64,000 bases of DNA from Haliclona indistincta (taxonomy: Eukaryota; Porifera; Demospongiae; Haplosclerida; Chalinidae), in contig OZ024789.1 of assembly GCA_964017065.1 (NCBI GenBank), positions 12,580,007-12,644,006 of the forward strand, written 5' to 3'. The notes below the pieces were generated by a model that was not told the DNA's origin, made no database searches, and was given only the letters and a program-made list of their open reading frames with translations. Below, piece after piece: positions 11,494-29,826 of this stretch. A program made the position numbers and the translations under genes. Positions within the stretch are counted from its first letter, which is position 1. Each line of letters opens with the position of its first letter.

Positions 11494-11700
11494 TTAGCCT
11501 TCAAAATTGTATTTTAAAGTACCTTCTATAAAGTTTAAGCTGCATATTCTTGAGTAACGTCGAGGTTTCCACACTGCTCGACGTACAGCATTTATCCACA
11601 GTTCTACCCTGGCTTGATTGTGAAATGGAAAGCGGAAAAAACGTACTACACAGCCTTTCTTTGCCGAACTAGAGCATCCAAAAACGCAGCAATAGGCCAT
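11494..11700 (-). pseudogene. THAP zinc-finger fragment, right arm (inverted copy)
   Basis: The minus-strand frame is nearly identical to the left-arm copy (YCCVFGCSSSAKKG, WINAVRRAVWKPRRYS) and has the same His-to-Asn change in CSLNF. The shared defect means it predates the inversion/duplication that made the palindrome, or has been homogenised between arms. The 5' end is cut by the nested palindrome starting near 11694. Confidence 0.65.
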
Positions 11701-12449
11701 TCCCTTTAAGAGCCTAAAGAATTTAATTAGCGATATTGGCTAGCGTAATTGGCTTCCAGGCTAGCTGGGGTGTGAGATGATTACGTAAGCGCTAAGATTA
11801 ATACACGAATTTATATGGGGCTTATGGGAGAGATCGCGATACTTTCGACATCATTGTAGTGCTCTCCGTAAACTTGACAACCGCGTGGTCTTGCTGCTTG
11901 GGTTCCTCTACCTTCGCTCTGTCGAGCGCAAAAGACTGCGCGTGCACTGGCAGCAACGTTTTGGAGAAACAGGCGCGCAAAGAAGGCCTACTCGCACTAT
12001 AGATCAAGCTTACAAAGGACTCAGTCTCCACAGTTCAAGTAACCACAGGCAGAAGTACCTGCACGCAGTATACTCTTACAGTATCCAGCTTTACAAAATT
12101 GTTTCTCTCCAGAAAAATGCTCAACAAGCTTGCCATACTTAGAGTAACTTGGGCTTGTTTGCGCGCCCGTTTCTCCAAAACGATGTTGCCAATGCACGCG
12201 TAGTCTTTTGCGTTCGACAGAGCGAAGGTAGAGGATCCCAAGCAGCAAGACCACGCGGTTGTCAAGTTTACGGAGAGCACTACAAAGATGTCGAAAGTAT
12301 CGCGATCTCTCCCATAAGCCCCATATAAATTCGTGTATTAATGTTAGCGCTTACGTAATCATCTCACACCCCAGTGCTGTGGCCAGCAGAGCGGTGTGCC
12401 CACGCATACATTCCACGCATACTTTGCTCTTACTGGGAATGGCCTATTG
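11694..12449. mobile_element. Nested palindromic element inserted in the THAP element
   Basis: Inverted ends read aggccattccc...gggaatggcct. Inner arms at about 11765-11985 and 12155-12372 are long reverse complements of each other (for example gagatcgcgatactttcga and its complement). Removing it rejoins the right THAP arm (cgcagcaat | gttctctata) to match the left arm, which shows it is a later insertion. No transposase is encoded. Confidence 0.7.
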
Positions 12450-12689
12450 TTCTCTATATTCGACCCTTTATAAGGCTAACCGATGGAAGTTGGTCAGCAT
12501 TGAAGAAACGCACGTTTTCCACTGAACTCTGTACCGTGCTGTACAAATCTATCCCTCCAGCCAATAATTTATTGATGCGTGTCACACGACGTCATAATTC
12601 TGACGTCATTTCCGCACTTTTGGGTCGATATTAGCCGCGAACATTCCATCACACCTTTGCCACGAAACTATCTATAACTTTAGATTACT

Positions 12690-13217
12690 ATCATCCCTTG
12701 CTATCATTCACTATTGTATTGTGTCTCATTAAAACACTTTAAATCTTGATCTTATGATGAACTTGCTAATCTCTGAACAGTATTGAATCTCGGAATAAAA
12801 AATATATTTAATGTTGATTTACATTTTTTTGATGAAGATAATAGCACCTTCGTGCACAATAAGTATCTAGACTTGTATTGCATGGAAAAACTATTTCATT
12901 AATTTGGGATTGCCCTGTACTACATATTTGAAATGTCTTGGAATGTATCATTTTGTCATGTTGAACAAGATGCTTGATTCAGTAAAACGATAGGTTGGTC
13001 CATATGAAAACATCCTACATTGTCTGGAACTACACACCCCCACACACAGCACTGTGCCCGTGACATCGTGTACCAGTCAAGCCCATGCATGTATGCAGAG
13101 AGAAGACTCACAATCGATATCTTCAATTCAAAAAATTAATATTGTATTTAATTATCTCAGCTATTGGTCAGTATAAAAATATATAACTAGATTATCATCT
13201 GGTAACCACACCCCTAC
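12690..13217. other. Intergenic, no recognised gene
   Basis: AT-rich sequence with no coding signal I could support. A short stretch around 12958-13050 (gttgaacaagatgcttgatt) echoes the upstream flank of the NHL duplication (gttgaacaagattcttgact), so it may be a third, decayed trace of that flank. Confidence 0.4.
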
Positions 13218-13577
13218 ATGCTGTATGACACTCATCTCTCTCGCTATAGCCTCCAGTACCAGATGGTAGATGCTGCTACTGATCTGAACAAAGCAGCTAA
13301 AGACGTCTATAGTGTCATCTGGAATAGTGTCATGCCCATGTGCCGAGTGTTCACTGGAGAAGAAGATGGATTCAGAAAGGGCCATCCTATTATTGAGGCT
13401 GGTGATTCTGGAAACAACCTAAAATGTTTAAAAACCTGTCTATACAGTTTTGTTATAGAAGGCTGTGGAGCCGGCACCCAGTGTATGCCAGCATATGGTG
13501 CATGCTGCCCAGGACTGACGTACTTGCTCTTCTTAAACTCAGCAACAGCTGCAATACGACATGATGTAGTAGAATAG
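13218..13577 (+). other. Uncharacterised ORF of 119 codons
   Basis: An open frame with an amphipathic first half (DAATDLNKAAKDVYSVIWN) and a Cys-rich end (CGAGTQC, YGACCPGL). I do not recognise the family, no splice signals link it to neighbours, and it lies between a transposon relic and the second NHL copy. It may be an exon of a small gene or a chance frame. Confidence 0.25.
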
Positions 13578-13978
13578 AGGTGGTGACTACATAGCAGTTA
13601 AGTGTGTTGTGTCGTTGATACCAAATATTTTAGCACAGTCAATATTTTTATTTTGACTTAACAGTAATTGGTAGATGGAGATTTCATATTCAAAGTCGGA
13701 ATTTCATATAATGCATTCCAATCTCTTCTAGCAATGTTTTTAGCTCAGGAAGACAATCATGTACTCTTGTAACTATACAATCAGGAGTTGTCGTGTTGAA
13801 CAAGATTCTTGACTAGGTGAAACAATGGCTGGTCCAGTGAAGAACAACATTCCGTCTCATTCTAGAAACATCCGTAAAGTGTTCATGACAATAGAGACAG
13901 TCAAGCCCCATGTAGGAACTATAGGACTGCAGTATATAAGAGATGTCATGCACTGTGGGACTGGTTCATCTTAACAAG

Positions 13979-14812
13979 ATGTCAAGTATGAAACTCCTCC
14001 CCTTGCTGGTGGTGGTTATCGTTCTAACCACATGAGCCTTTGCCTGCAACTATGATAGAATCAGTCGTGATCCAAATTATGCCGAGATCAGCAAACCAAA
14101 GAGTACTCTCAGTGTCACTGGACCCCACGGCATCTGTGTCGCTCCCAACGGTGACATTGCTGTTGTGTCTTATCATAAGGGTAGCAAGGTCCAAATCTAC
14201 TATAGCTGTGGGAAAATGATGAAGGCTGTTGACCTAACCAAAAATGGTTATCATCATGGTACTGACTGCACATTCATGAATAACTATCTCTATGTGACCG
14301 ACTTCAATGGTGGAAAAGTCTTCAAGCTGTCAATGACTGGACAATTAGTTAAAGTATTTCCAGGTCATCGGTTCATGCGTGTGACTTCTTGCAAAAATGA
14401 GCTGTACTTGACTAAAAATACTGGTGGGAAAAATGTCGTAGTGTGTGATGGCAATGGCAAAGAGCTACGTAGCTTTAATGTTCCAGCTGATCATACCCGT
14501 GGAATCATAGTGGGTATAGATGGTTACTTGTATGTCTCCAACTGGAATAGAAAGCAAGTGTATAAATACACTAAACAGGGGAAGCAAGTCGGTGTTACAA
14601 ACTACAAGAATATTCAGCATGCTGATGGTCTAGCCATGGACAGTGCTGGACATCTTCTTATTGCTGATCACACTGGAAGGAAGGTAGTGGTCTACAGTCC
14701 ATGTGGAGGTCTAATGAAGACCATTCAAGTCAGCTCGGCAGTACCAGATGTTGAGATCGGTAACGATGGAACAGTGTTCGTTGCTGCCGGGAACAAGGTC
14801 TTACTATATTAA
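13979..14812 (+). pseudogene. NHL-repeat paralogue with a single stop in the signal peptide
   Basis: This is the tandem copy of the gene at 3540. The start, signal peptide and whole propeller frame are kept, but codon 19 is TGA (14033-14035) where the left copy has CAA, two base changes. After the stop the frame is open and in register to the TAA at 14812, 259 further codons, with NHL-like text such as GLAMDSAGHLLIADHTG. A TATA-like box is retained at 13933. It is either a very young pseudogene or one relying on readthrough or a downstream start (an in-frame ATG is at 14165, which would lack the signal peptide). Confidence 0.75.
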
Positions 14813-15204
14813 CCAGCAACAAACAGAGACTATAATGAGCCATTGATAGTTCATTCATTAGAGACTATAGTGCATGCTACGTAGATCATTATTATTGTGT
14901 GCTCATTATTGCTGGTATTTATTCATAGTTCTTTCAAACCAAAATGAACACAAACGGCACGATTCGCTCAATGTAGTTAATCATCTGAAGCTTTTGATAC
15001 TTTATTATACTTATTATTATAAGGATGATATGACACACAAGAAAAGAACAGAATAGAATATAATACATGCACTTGTGATACTACAAATGTAGTTATGACA
15101 CTAAGTGAAAGTATAAGAATGGAAAAAGAAAATAATTATTACGAAATTAAAAATAAGATAAAGGTAAATAGTTAACTAAAACACAAACAGCAACAAAGTA
15201 ACAC

Positions 15205-16300
15205 AAAGGTATGTTGCAAACTACAGGCCAATATCTCTGCTATGCATTATGTCCAAGGTGCTAGAATCAATCGTTTTTAGCAAGATTATTGATTTTGTAT
15301 ACTGGGTTTCTAAAAGGTCGATCTTGTCTAACCCAGCTGCTAACCTGCTTCTCTAAAGTTTTTGATTCTGTTGATGGCAATACACCTTGTGATGTGATCT
15401 ACCTAGACTTCAGGAAGGCGTTTGACTCCATCCCTCATCCTGAGCTTCTGTATAAACTGTGGTTGTTTGGTATAACTGGACCCCTCTGGTTCTGGTTTAG
15501 ATCTTACCTTAATGATCGTTCACATCTTGTACACATTGAAGGCTCCTCGTCTGACTTGTTACCTGTAAGATCGGGTGTCCCCCAGGGAAGTGTGCTAGGT
15601 CCCTTACTTTTCTTGGTGTACATTAATGACCTTCCTAGTGTGATAACTTCTTGCTCTACCTACCTCTTTGCTGATGACTCAAAACTACTTGGGTCTTCCA
15701 CATTTATGTTCCACATCCAGCAAGACCTTGATAATCTGGTTTCATGGTGCCACAAATGGCGTTTGTCGCTAAACACTACTAAATGTGCTGTTGTTCGGTT
15801 TACCTTCTCCTCTAAATTCAAAGCCTGCTACTACATTGAGGAAAATCTAGTTCCAACTGCAGACTCTCACAAGGACCTTGGCATTTTAGTAACAGCTGAT
15901 CTTTCATGGTCCAAGCATATCAACTTCATTTGTGCAAATGCTTACAAAACTCTCCACCTAATTCGTCGCTCAGTATCCTCCACCTCACTAGGTCTCAGGA
16001 AAAGTCTTTACCTCTCCCTTGTACGTAGTAAACTCTCGTACTGCTCTCAGCTGTGGAGGCCTCATCTTATGAAAGACATACTGTGCCTCGAAAGTGTTCA
16101 AAGGCAAGCCACTCGATACATCCTCAACGATTATTCACGACATACTTCCTACAAATCCCGTCTGATCGATACCAAGCTACTTCCACTAATGTATTGGTTG
16201 GAATTACAAGATGTGTTATTTCTTGTGAAGTGCCTCCAAGGCACCACAGACAATTTCAACATTCACGACTTTATCCCAGCTCCCTCAAGTTCTCACCGCC
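15205..16300 (+). mobile_element. Non-LTR retrotransposon, reverse transcriptase (truncated by gap)
   Basis: The frame from 15289 runs about 337 residues into the gap. It carries classic LINE RT blocks in order: GFLKGRSCLTQLL, VIYLDFRKAFDSIPH, SGVPQGSVLGPLLFLVYIND, FADDSKLL (catalytic pair DD), WRLSLNTTKC, HKDLGILV and LESVQRQATRYI. A preceding segment (VANYRPISLLCIMSKVLES, from about 15210) is in another frame, so there is a frameshift near 15285. This organisation matches Jockey/CR1-type elements. The endonuclease region is absent upstream, so this is a 5'-truncated copy. Confidence 0.85.
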
Positions 16301-16500
16301 NNNNNNNNNNNNNNNNNNNNNNNNNNNNNNNNNNNNNNNNNNNNNNNNNNNNNNNNNNNNNNNNNNNNNNNNNNNNNNNNNNNNNNNNNNNNNNNNNNNN
16401 NNNNNNNNNNNNNNNNNNNNNNNNNNNNNNNNNNNNNNNNNNNNNNNNNNNNNNNNNNNNNNNNNNNNNNNNNNNNNNNNNNNNNNNNNNNNNNNNNNNN
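16301..16500. other. Assembly gap (200 Ns)
   Basis: Two hundred undetermined bases. The retrotransposon frame enters from the left and unrelated GA-rich sequence begins on the right, so the element's 3' end lies inside or is missing. Confidence 0.99.
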
Positions 16501-16783
16501 AGAAAAGGAGAGGAGGGGAGAGAGTAGTAATACAAGGCATGCTGACATTTTGTTAGTGACCTTTGCAAGCTATTCTTGACCTCTCAGTCTCGTCTATAGA
16601 GAATGTCAGCTACTAACAGCATGGCAGGTATGGCAGTGGATACCTGGTATACAGGAGGGACGAAGAGGAGAGAAGAGCTCCCTCTACAGGTGTGGATCAG
16701 GTGATTATCATGTGGTGATCATGTGACATGCTTACCAAGTCAAGCAGCGATGTACTCGAGAGGGGAAACTGTATTTTAATCCC

Positions 16784-16955
16784 ACTAAAGAGAGAGAGGA
16801 GAGGGAGGAAGGGAAGGGAAGGAGGGAGGGAGGGAGAGGGAGAGGGAGAGGGAGAGGGAGAGGGAGAGGGAGAGGGAGGGAGGGAGGGAGGGAGAGAGAG
16901 AGAGATGGGAGAGAGAGGGAGAGAGAGATGGGAGAGAGAGAGAGAGAGAGGGAGG

Positions 16956-16991
<36 letters not shown>

Positions 16992-16992
16992 T

Positions 16993-17081
<89 letters not shown>

Positions 17082-17090
17082 AGAGAGATT
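16784..17090. repeat. (GA)n/(GGGA)n purine tract
   Basis: About 300 bases of almost pure purine made of GAGA and GGGAGA units. All long reading frames here are low-complexity Arg/Glu or Leu/Ser artefacts. A second tract of the same kind follows at about 17310-17440. Confidence 0.95.
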
Positions 17091-17311
17091 GAGAAGCATG
17101 GAATATAGGCATAGTTTACTTCATTCCTAACCTTTCTGATCGATATGGAGAGCAGTTTGTATCATTTAACCCAGTCACCACCTAGTTACAGCTGTACTTG
17201 AAGTCACGCCCCACAAGAGTATGCTTACTGTTACCTTGACAAAGTCTCTGGATGCAAATATCGGATGAAACTTAGTTTGATCTATAAAGAGAAGAGGAAC
17301 ATGATAGTAAG

Positions 17312-17347
<36 letters not shown>

Positions 17348-17361
17348 GGGAGAGAGAGAGA

Positions 17362-17392
<31 letters not shown>

Positions 17393-17502
17393 GAGAGTGA
17401 GAGAGGGAGGGAGGGAGGGGGAGGGCGAGAGGGAGGGAGAGAGGGTATAAACCAAATGTAATGGCTCCCAGAGATGCCCATTTCTTCTGCAATCTCTCTC
17501 TA

Positions 17503-18247
17503 TCAACTCGAGGCCTCTGTCAGGAGAACAGCATTGAACACTGCTACCACACCAGTGCTACTAACCTCTATCATGAGAGGGCAGTTTAGTTCGGAGCATA
17601 GCGTCGTAATTGCTTTCTTCAGCTTCCCCTCCCAGTTCTGTTGAGCAGTGCAGATGAACTCAATCGGCTCCCTTAGCTCATCAGCACCCAGTCGAGATGA
17701 TATAGGATGGGGCACACCCCTTAGCGATAGCCTAGCAACAGACACACAGTAAACCAAGCAATGGTACAGGGATAAACCGTCTCCTTGCAATGCTGAAGTG
17801 TAGAGCGTCACCTTCATGCATTAATTAATGTGTTCAGTCACTGTTGTCTTTATTCACGCGATGGAGGATGATCAGATCTAGAGACTGTGCATGAAGGTGA
17901 CGCTCTACGCTTTTCACTTCAGCATTGCAAGAAGACAGAATATCTCAGTAATGATCATACTTTAGAATCTCTTGAAAGACTGCATTCTTCAGCTGTACGT
18001 CAAGACCTGAACACAACACGATTCGTGACGGGTTACAGTTGCTGTTCGTGTCACCTGTTGCCTTGATGTGTCTCTTCGCTGACTCCTTCAAGGACTTGTG
18101 TGCCTGTGGGCTGGTCTCCCCTTGAAGTTCCCGCCATAACGCGCCCTTGATGTGAGGCGTTACTCCTCGAGCAGAAAGAGACCTGAGCACTAATCCCTTC
18201 ACACGCGAGTCTCGAGAACACGCAGAAACCTCTATCCCACACTCCAT
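17503..18247 (-). CDS. Uncharacterised gene, two probable exons, divergent from AHCYL
   Basis: An N-terminal exon from ATG 18247 runs to about 17960 (MECGIEVSACSRDSRVKG, then LRSLSARGVTPHIKGALWRE). A C-terminal exon runs from about 17790 to the stop at 17503 (QGDGLSLYHCLVYCVSVARL, then SSRLGADELREPIEF, LMIEVSSTGVVAVFNAVLL). Both read like ordinary protein. The gap between them is filled by a MITE, and the end of that MITE (cacttcag|cattg) is a plausible splice acceptor. A phase-compatible donor could be tcag|gtcttg near 17990, but this is not certain. I do not recognise the family. It shares a ~205-base upstream region with AHCYL. Confidence 0.5.
17785..17932. mobile_element. MITE, 'cttcagcattgc' family (copy A)
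   Basis: Inverted ends are ttgcaatgctgaagtgtaga and its reverse complement, and subterminal inverted segments (cgtcaccttcatgca) follow. Similar copies at 18964 and 60206 share the internal gtgtgaataaagacaacagtg sequence. It lies in the presumed intron of the unidentified gene. Confidence 0.8.
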
Positions 18248-18452
18248 AACTTCAACAAGGAAGAAGAGTCACTGTAGTGCTGTAAACCAGCTCAAAGAGT
18301 AGAGAAGGAGTTCCCGCGCTTAGCACGTGTCTTCAAATTTTGGAGAATTTTCAAAAAAAAAAGTCAAAAATTTTGAAATTGAAAGTTACGCCCATTTGCC
18401 CGCCCACTCGACGAACGCTCGCATAAAAGCCGCACATCTTCTCGCTGCGACC
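18248..18452. promoter_or_regulatory. Shared 5' region between divergent genes
   Basis: About 205 bases separate the ATG of the unidentified minus-strand gene from the AHCYL ATG, so both promoters and 5' UTRs must lie here. No TATA box is evident. The sequence contains an A-rich stretch (18350-18370). Confidence 0.5.
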
Positions 18453-25839
<7,387 letters not shown>

Positions 25840-26221
25840 AAGATGTCATACCATTGTTTTATACACGAACAATAATTTATTTATTTGTTGTTGCAAGAGT
25901 TCTGATTTGATGAGAAGCAATTATTTTGAGTTGTGGGACGTTAAATCATTATTGCAGTGAAAGGTTAAGTACAGAATTGCATGTAAGTCATCGTTCATTG
26001 TCACTGCACTGTCACTGACAGACGTCGGAAGTAAGTGACTGGACTGAGCAAGTGAGAGCCAGCCACACATGCACTGTCGTCATGCGTGTTATAGTTATTG
26101 ACGTTGCTTTGTCTGAATAGCATAAACAGGGTTACAAAATAATATTAATGTTTTTCAGCTACAAAAAGCACAATAACTATTATAGTCATCTTAATAACTA
26201 CACCAAAATTAATATCAATGT
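25840..26221. other. Intergenic / AHCYL 3' UTR
   Basis: AT-rich sequence after the AHCYL stop with no further coding signal. The aataat/aataaa-like strings near 25870 could serve 3' end formation, but none is decisive. Confidence 0.4.
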
Positions 26222-27060
26222 TTAGTTTCTTGTATCACAAGATTGACTGTGCCGTGTACGGTTTGGACGGAAGTATTGTCGCTCGCGTTTTTGGTACTCT
26301 CTGGTAATATAAGACTCAGTTTTCTTGACAAGCATTAGTTCCATTGCTTGATTTAGTAAGGACATAGCTTTGTTGTCCACATTCCCAGCGATATAACTAG
26401 CAGCAGGATGAACACCTGAGCTGGTTGAAGACTGACTCAGAGTTATTGATTGCAGCAATTCAACAATTTCGTTATAGCCTGTCTGAGCTGCCACATCAAT
26501 AGCAGTTAATCCATTTGGTCCCTTTATACTGGTATCAGCGCCAGCCATCAACAGTGACTTGACTGATTCCAACGATCCACTGAGACAGGCAAACACTAGA
26601 GCTGTAGCACCAGCACTAGAGTGCTGTACATTAGGGTCAGCTCCATTGTCCAGTAGTAGCTGAATAATCTGAGAGTGACCTTCACCAGCTGCAGTCATAA
26701 GAGCTGTTGTACTTTCGTCTTGTAGAAGATCAGGTTTGGCATCAGCTTTCAAGAGTAGAGAGACTATGTCTGTGTGCCCTTTCTGACTGGTAATGAAGAC
26801 TGGTGTTGCATCAGAGATTCTTTGAAGATTAGGATTCGCATTTGGTTTCAAGAGCAGGCTCACAATTTTGGTAAAACCAGCATAACTAGCAATGTAAAGA
26901 GGTGTTGAATCATCAGCATAACTAGCAATGTAAAGAGGTGTTGAATTATTGTCACTTGTTGGATCAGCATTATTTTGGTTGCAGAAGTTGCACAACAGCA
27001 CCAATGTCTCCATTCTGACTTGCATAAAGAAGAGCAGTCGAGTCATCACTCTTTTTATAC
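26222..27060 (-). pseudogene. Ankyrin-repeat protein, frame-disrupted
   Basis: The frame ending at 26222 has about five ankyrin repeats with canonical TPLYIASYAG, NPNLQRISDATPVFITSQKGH, ADPNVQHSSAGATALV and GLTAIDVAAQTGY patterns, then a basic C-terminal tail. Just upstream, the repeat text DDSTALLYASQNGDIGAVVQ continues in a different frame, so a frameshift lies near 26965. A 42-base tandem duplication (STPLYIASYAD repeated, 26885-26945) adds an out-of-period segment. No start codon with a credible N-terminus is visible; sequence up to 27290 holds nothing recognisable. It may be a fragment carried next to the transposase. Confidence 0.6.
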
Positions 27061-27290
27061 ACTCTTTTTACTCTTTTTTCTCATCACCCTTTCTTTTTAC
27101 TCTTTTTGTACCTTTCCTCGATATCTTCTACGTCACAAACGATATCTTCCTCCTCCTCCTTCTGCTCCTTTTCCTCTCTCATGGTCGTTAGGCCGGCAGT
27201 AGGGGCAAGATTAGAGTCATAAGACTCGGAGATAGTTACACTTGGCATGACTGGTCGCCATCTTCAACCGAATCAGAGAAAGATTGGAAA

Positions 27291-28229
27291 TCATAGTCTA
27301 ATCATAGTACTATACTGTATTATCTGTATTAATAAAGTCCTTGGTGAACTACTGACTTGAAAAAGTGAGTCATTCTGCTTCATTATGCTCTTTACTTGGC
27401 TGAAGACTTCCTCAATCGGATTAAGATCAGGTGAGTAGGGAGGAAGGAAGCCGACCAACTTGGCTCCTGCTTGATTTTCAATCAGATCGATCACACCCTG
27501 CACATGATGAATGGCTGCGTTGTCTATAATGACAACAGAGAGGGGGTTGATCCAGTTGAATGGTTGTAGAATAGGTAAAAGAGTTGTCCGGACAAATTCT
27601 TCAAATTTTTTTCCATTCACAGTGCCCTCAGCCAAGTAGACATCGTGTATTCCTTCTAAGGACATCACAGGAATCGCTGAATATCGCTTTCCACGAGCAA
27701 GAATTCTGTAATCTCTAGGCTGGATTCCTCTTAGACTGTATCCCCATTTACGCATGCTATTACGTCTATCACAGCCTGTTTCATCTATCCAAATAAGCAT
27801 AGAAGGGTCGTATACTGATACCTCAGCCATAAATTTGGCTCTTAGCTCTTCACTTCGCTGCACAGGGATATGCTTAATAATCTGCCTGGTGCAACCCATG
27901 AACTTTAATGTTCTACATATGGTAGCAGTAGTAACTGTTACACCAAACATTGACAAAAGCCGATCTTTGATCTCGTGCAGATATATGCCTGGATTCTGTA
28001 AGATTAATCTCAGTAGAAGTAGCTGTTCAAAATCCCCCAGCAATTTATCAGGCCCATGGCGTTGTTTGATTGGTGCTACTTCACCAGTATTTATGAATTG
28101 ACTCAGGTATCGTCTTACGGTTCGCTCGTTGACACACAGCAGTGTTGACACGTCGGCAGGACTCAGCTGGTGTGCTGTAGATAACCACACTATCCTCCAG
28201 CGCAGGTCATCAGAGTATGGAACAGGCAT
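27291..28229 (-). CDS. IS630/Tc1-mariner-superfamily transposase (DDE_3)
   Basis: A 312-residue single-exon frame. Residues 1-60 form a helix-turn-helix (DLRWRIVWL, LSPADVSTLLCVNERTVRRYL), followed by a second winged-helix part and the DDE catalytic domain. The triad is visible as Asp149 (LIWIDETG), Asp236 (VVIIDNAAIHH) and Glu273 (PPYSPDLNPIEE), with 36 residues between the last two. The frame is open to the natural-looking end, although the C-terminus after SQVKSIMKQ is short. It would cut and paste its own element at TA targets in the nucleus. I could not assign terminal inverted repeats. The transposase may still be functional. Confidence 0.85.
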   Translation of the reverse strand: MPVPYSDDLRWRIVWLSTAHQLSPADVSTLLCVNERTVRRYLSQFINTGEVAPIKQRHGPDKLLGDFEQLLLLRLILQNPGIYLHEIKDRLLSMFGVTVTTATICRTLKFMGCTRQIIKHIPVQRSEELRAKFMAEVSVYDPSMLIWIDETGCDRRNSMRKWGYSLRGIQPRDYRILARGKRYSAIPVMSLEGIHDVYLAEGTVNGKKFEEFVRTTLLPILQPFNWINPLSVVIIDNAAIHHVQGVIDLIENQAGAKLVGFLPPYSPDLNPIEEVFSQVKSIMKQNDSLFQVSSSPRTLLIQIIQYSTMIRL

Positions 28230-29826
28230 TGCTGGGCTTTGGTGAGTCTGTTCACGTAGCTAGTTGAGCTCCCTGCTGCTATTAAACGATGATCCGAGCC
28301 TGCGAGCGGCGTGCACGTACCGTGAGCCGCGCATATGCATACGTGCGTACGTACGTACTTACGGTGCTAGTTTGTATTACAATGCGCATCTTATAGTTGC
28401 TGAGGCAAAACTCTCTAACTAATTCAAGTTCATGTAGTGACTATTACTATCTATTTTAGTATTATTATATATTATTTGTATTTTCATTTCCCTGGGTTCT
28501 ATTATGCATTATACTTGTATTATATTCACATTATTTATTATATTCTATGTATGTATGCTATTATAATTTTATTTATTTTTGTGGTGACCACATGTTATGA
28601 ATATTTAAAAAAAAAAAAAAATTACAATGCGCATGCGTTACAATCATTACAAAATTGGCGTTGGACAAGCAACCTGTAATCCCCTGTACATGTAAAACCT
28701 CTGTAATGTCTAATGTTCAATCCAGCATTTCATCCACTTAACACTTTAGCGCTAACTACTAAGTGAACCTGAGAAAGAGAGTTATGGCTTCAAGTTTGTG
28801 AAAATTTCACTGAGCTGCTCTATGAATTGCAGCTATTAAAAACACATGATAATTAAAATGCAAAATCCAGGTCATCAACATGCAAATAGCCACAGTTACG
28901 AGACCATGCGGCACGACAATCATTACGACAAGCAGCAAAAGGAAATTATTTTTAAGAAAATGAACGAATTGTAAAGTATTGAACTGGCAATGACCAAAAG
29001 TTGGTCAATAAGTTTTGGACTTTCATTATGCATCTTTCCTGTCATCAAATAAACAGCCTGGATCAATTACTAGTTGTTTTAGGTAGCTTCTGCTAACCTT
29101 TAGCAGCACACAAATCTAAATTTCGTTAGAATCTGTGCTAAAATGGCTGACAACGGTTGAAGATCTATGGTTATAACGGTTCTGTGTTCTGTGTTCGGTT
29201 CTGTTTTTTTTGTGGCGGTTACTGTGTGATTTGTTCTCCACTAATTACGTTACAAAGCCGGCCTCCTGATTACAGCGGCGCTGTTGCGCACATCGTAGCA
29301 TTATGTGCAAACAGTAATCTTAAGTATGATACGATACGCTGACCTGTTCGGCATACTTATTGAAGCTAACTACATGTCAGATCAACAAAAATGGCTATAA
29401 CGACGCTCGACCAGCTATTTGCCTGTTACAGTTACGTGACGAACAGGCCAGTTAGCATGACACTCCAGCTGTGCGCGACTTTGGTTCAGAGGCATTCTCC
29501 AAGTTTAACTAACATTGCAAACTGTTTGACCATGCAAATAATTTTTGACTACCAATTTGCTGGGGTTTTTTAAATAGCGCTGATCAAAACAGCATTGTTT
29601 CCAAGAATTATCCGCTTAAATTTCATAATTAGTTGGAATCAGCGTATCTGAAAACCTTGGGGTGGTTTTTAGCCACTGAAACGGCACTCAGACGTCGCGC
29701 AAGACAATTTCCACTTCTGGAATTGAAAAGGTGGAGACATTTCCGGCCGCATGACCTCGCCCACGCACCTCGCTACCTATGATTAGACTAGTCACAAATT
29801 TTTAAGTCAAAAAATCAGAACTTGAG
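28230..29826. other. Intergenic, no recognised gene
   Basis: AT-rich region with an A14 run at 28607-28620 and a (CGTA)n stretch near 28340. Several short frames (for example 29157-29342, 29391-29573) have no family resemblance. The last ~200 bases presumably hold the chitobiase promoter; no TATA box stands out. Confidence 0.5.

Larger units (their letters stand above)
10665..12675. mobile_element. Large palindromic THAP-type DNA transposon derivative
   Basis: Long terminal inverted repeats of roughly 215 bases lie at about 10665-10880 and 12450-12675. Just inside each end is a THAP zinc-finger frame pointing inward, so the inverted arms extend through the THAP segments. THAP fingers are the DNA-binding domain of P-element-like and THAP9 transposases. 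No catalytic transposase remains. The centre holds three copies of a ~45-base GACGAAGAGCA-type repeat (11340-11480). A second palindrome is nested in the right arm. Confidence 0.7.

Noticed and set aside
16728..17112. Long Arg/Glu- or Ser/Leu-rich frames over GA tracts (also 24684-25340, 35377-35749, 44566-45163, 50714-51175, 57246-57803)
   Set aside because: They are translations of (GA)n/(CT)n microsatellites on both strands and overlap introns of well-supported genes.
18327..18452. Extension of AHCYL to the upstream in-frame ATG at 18327
   Set aside because: The extra segment begins in an A-rich stretch with no family similarity. The ATG at 18453 has the better context (gcgaccatgg).
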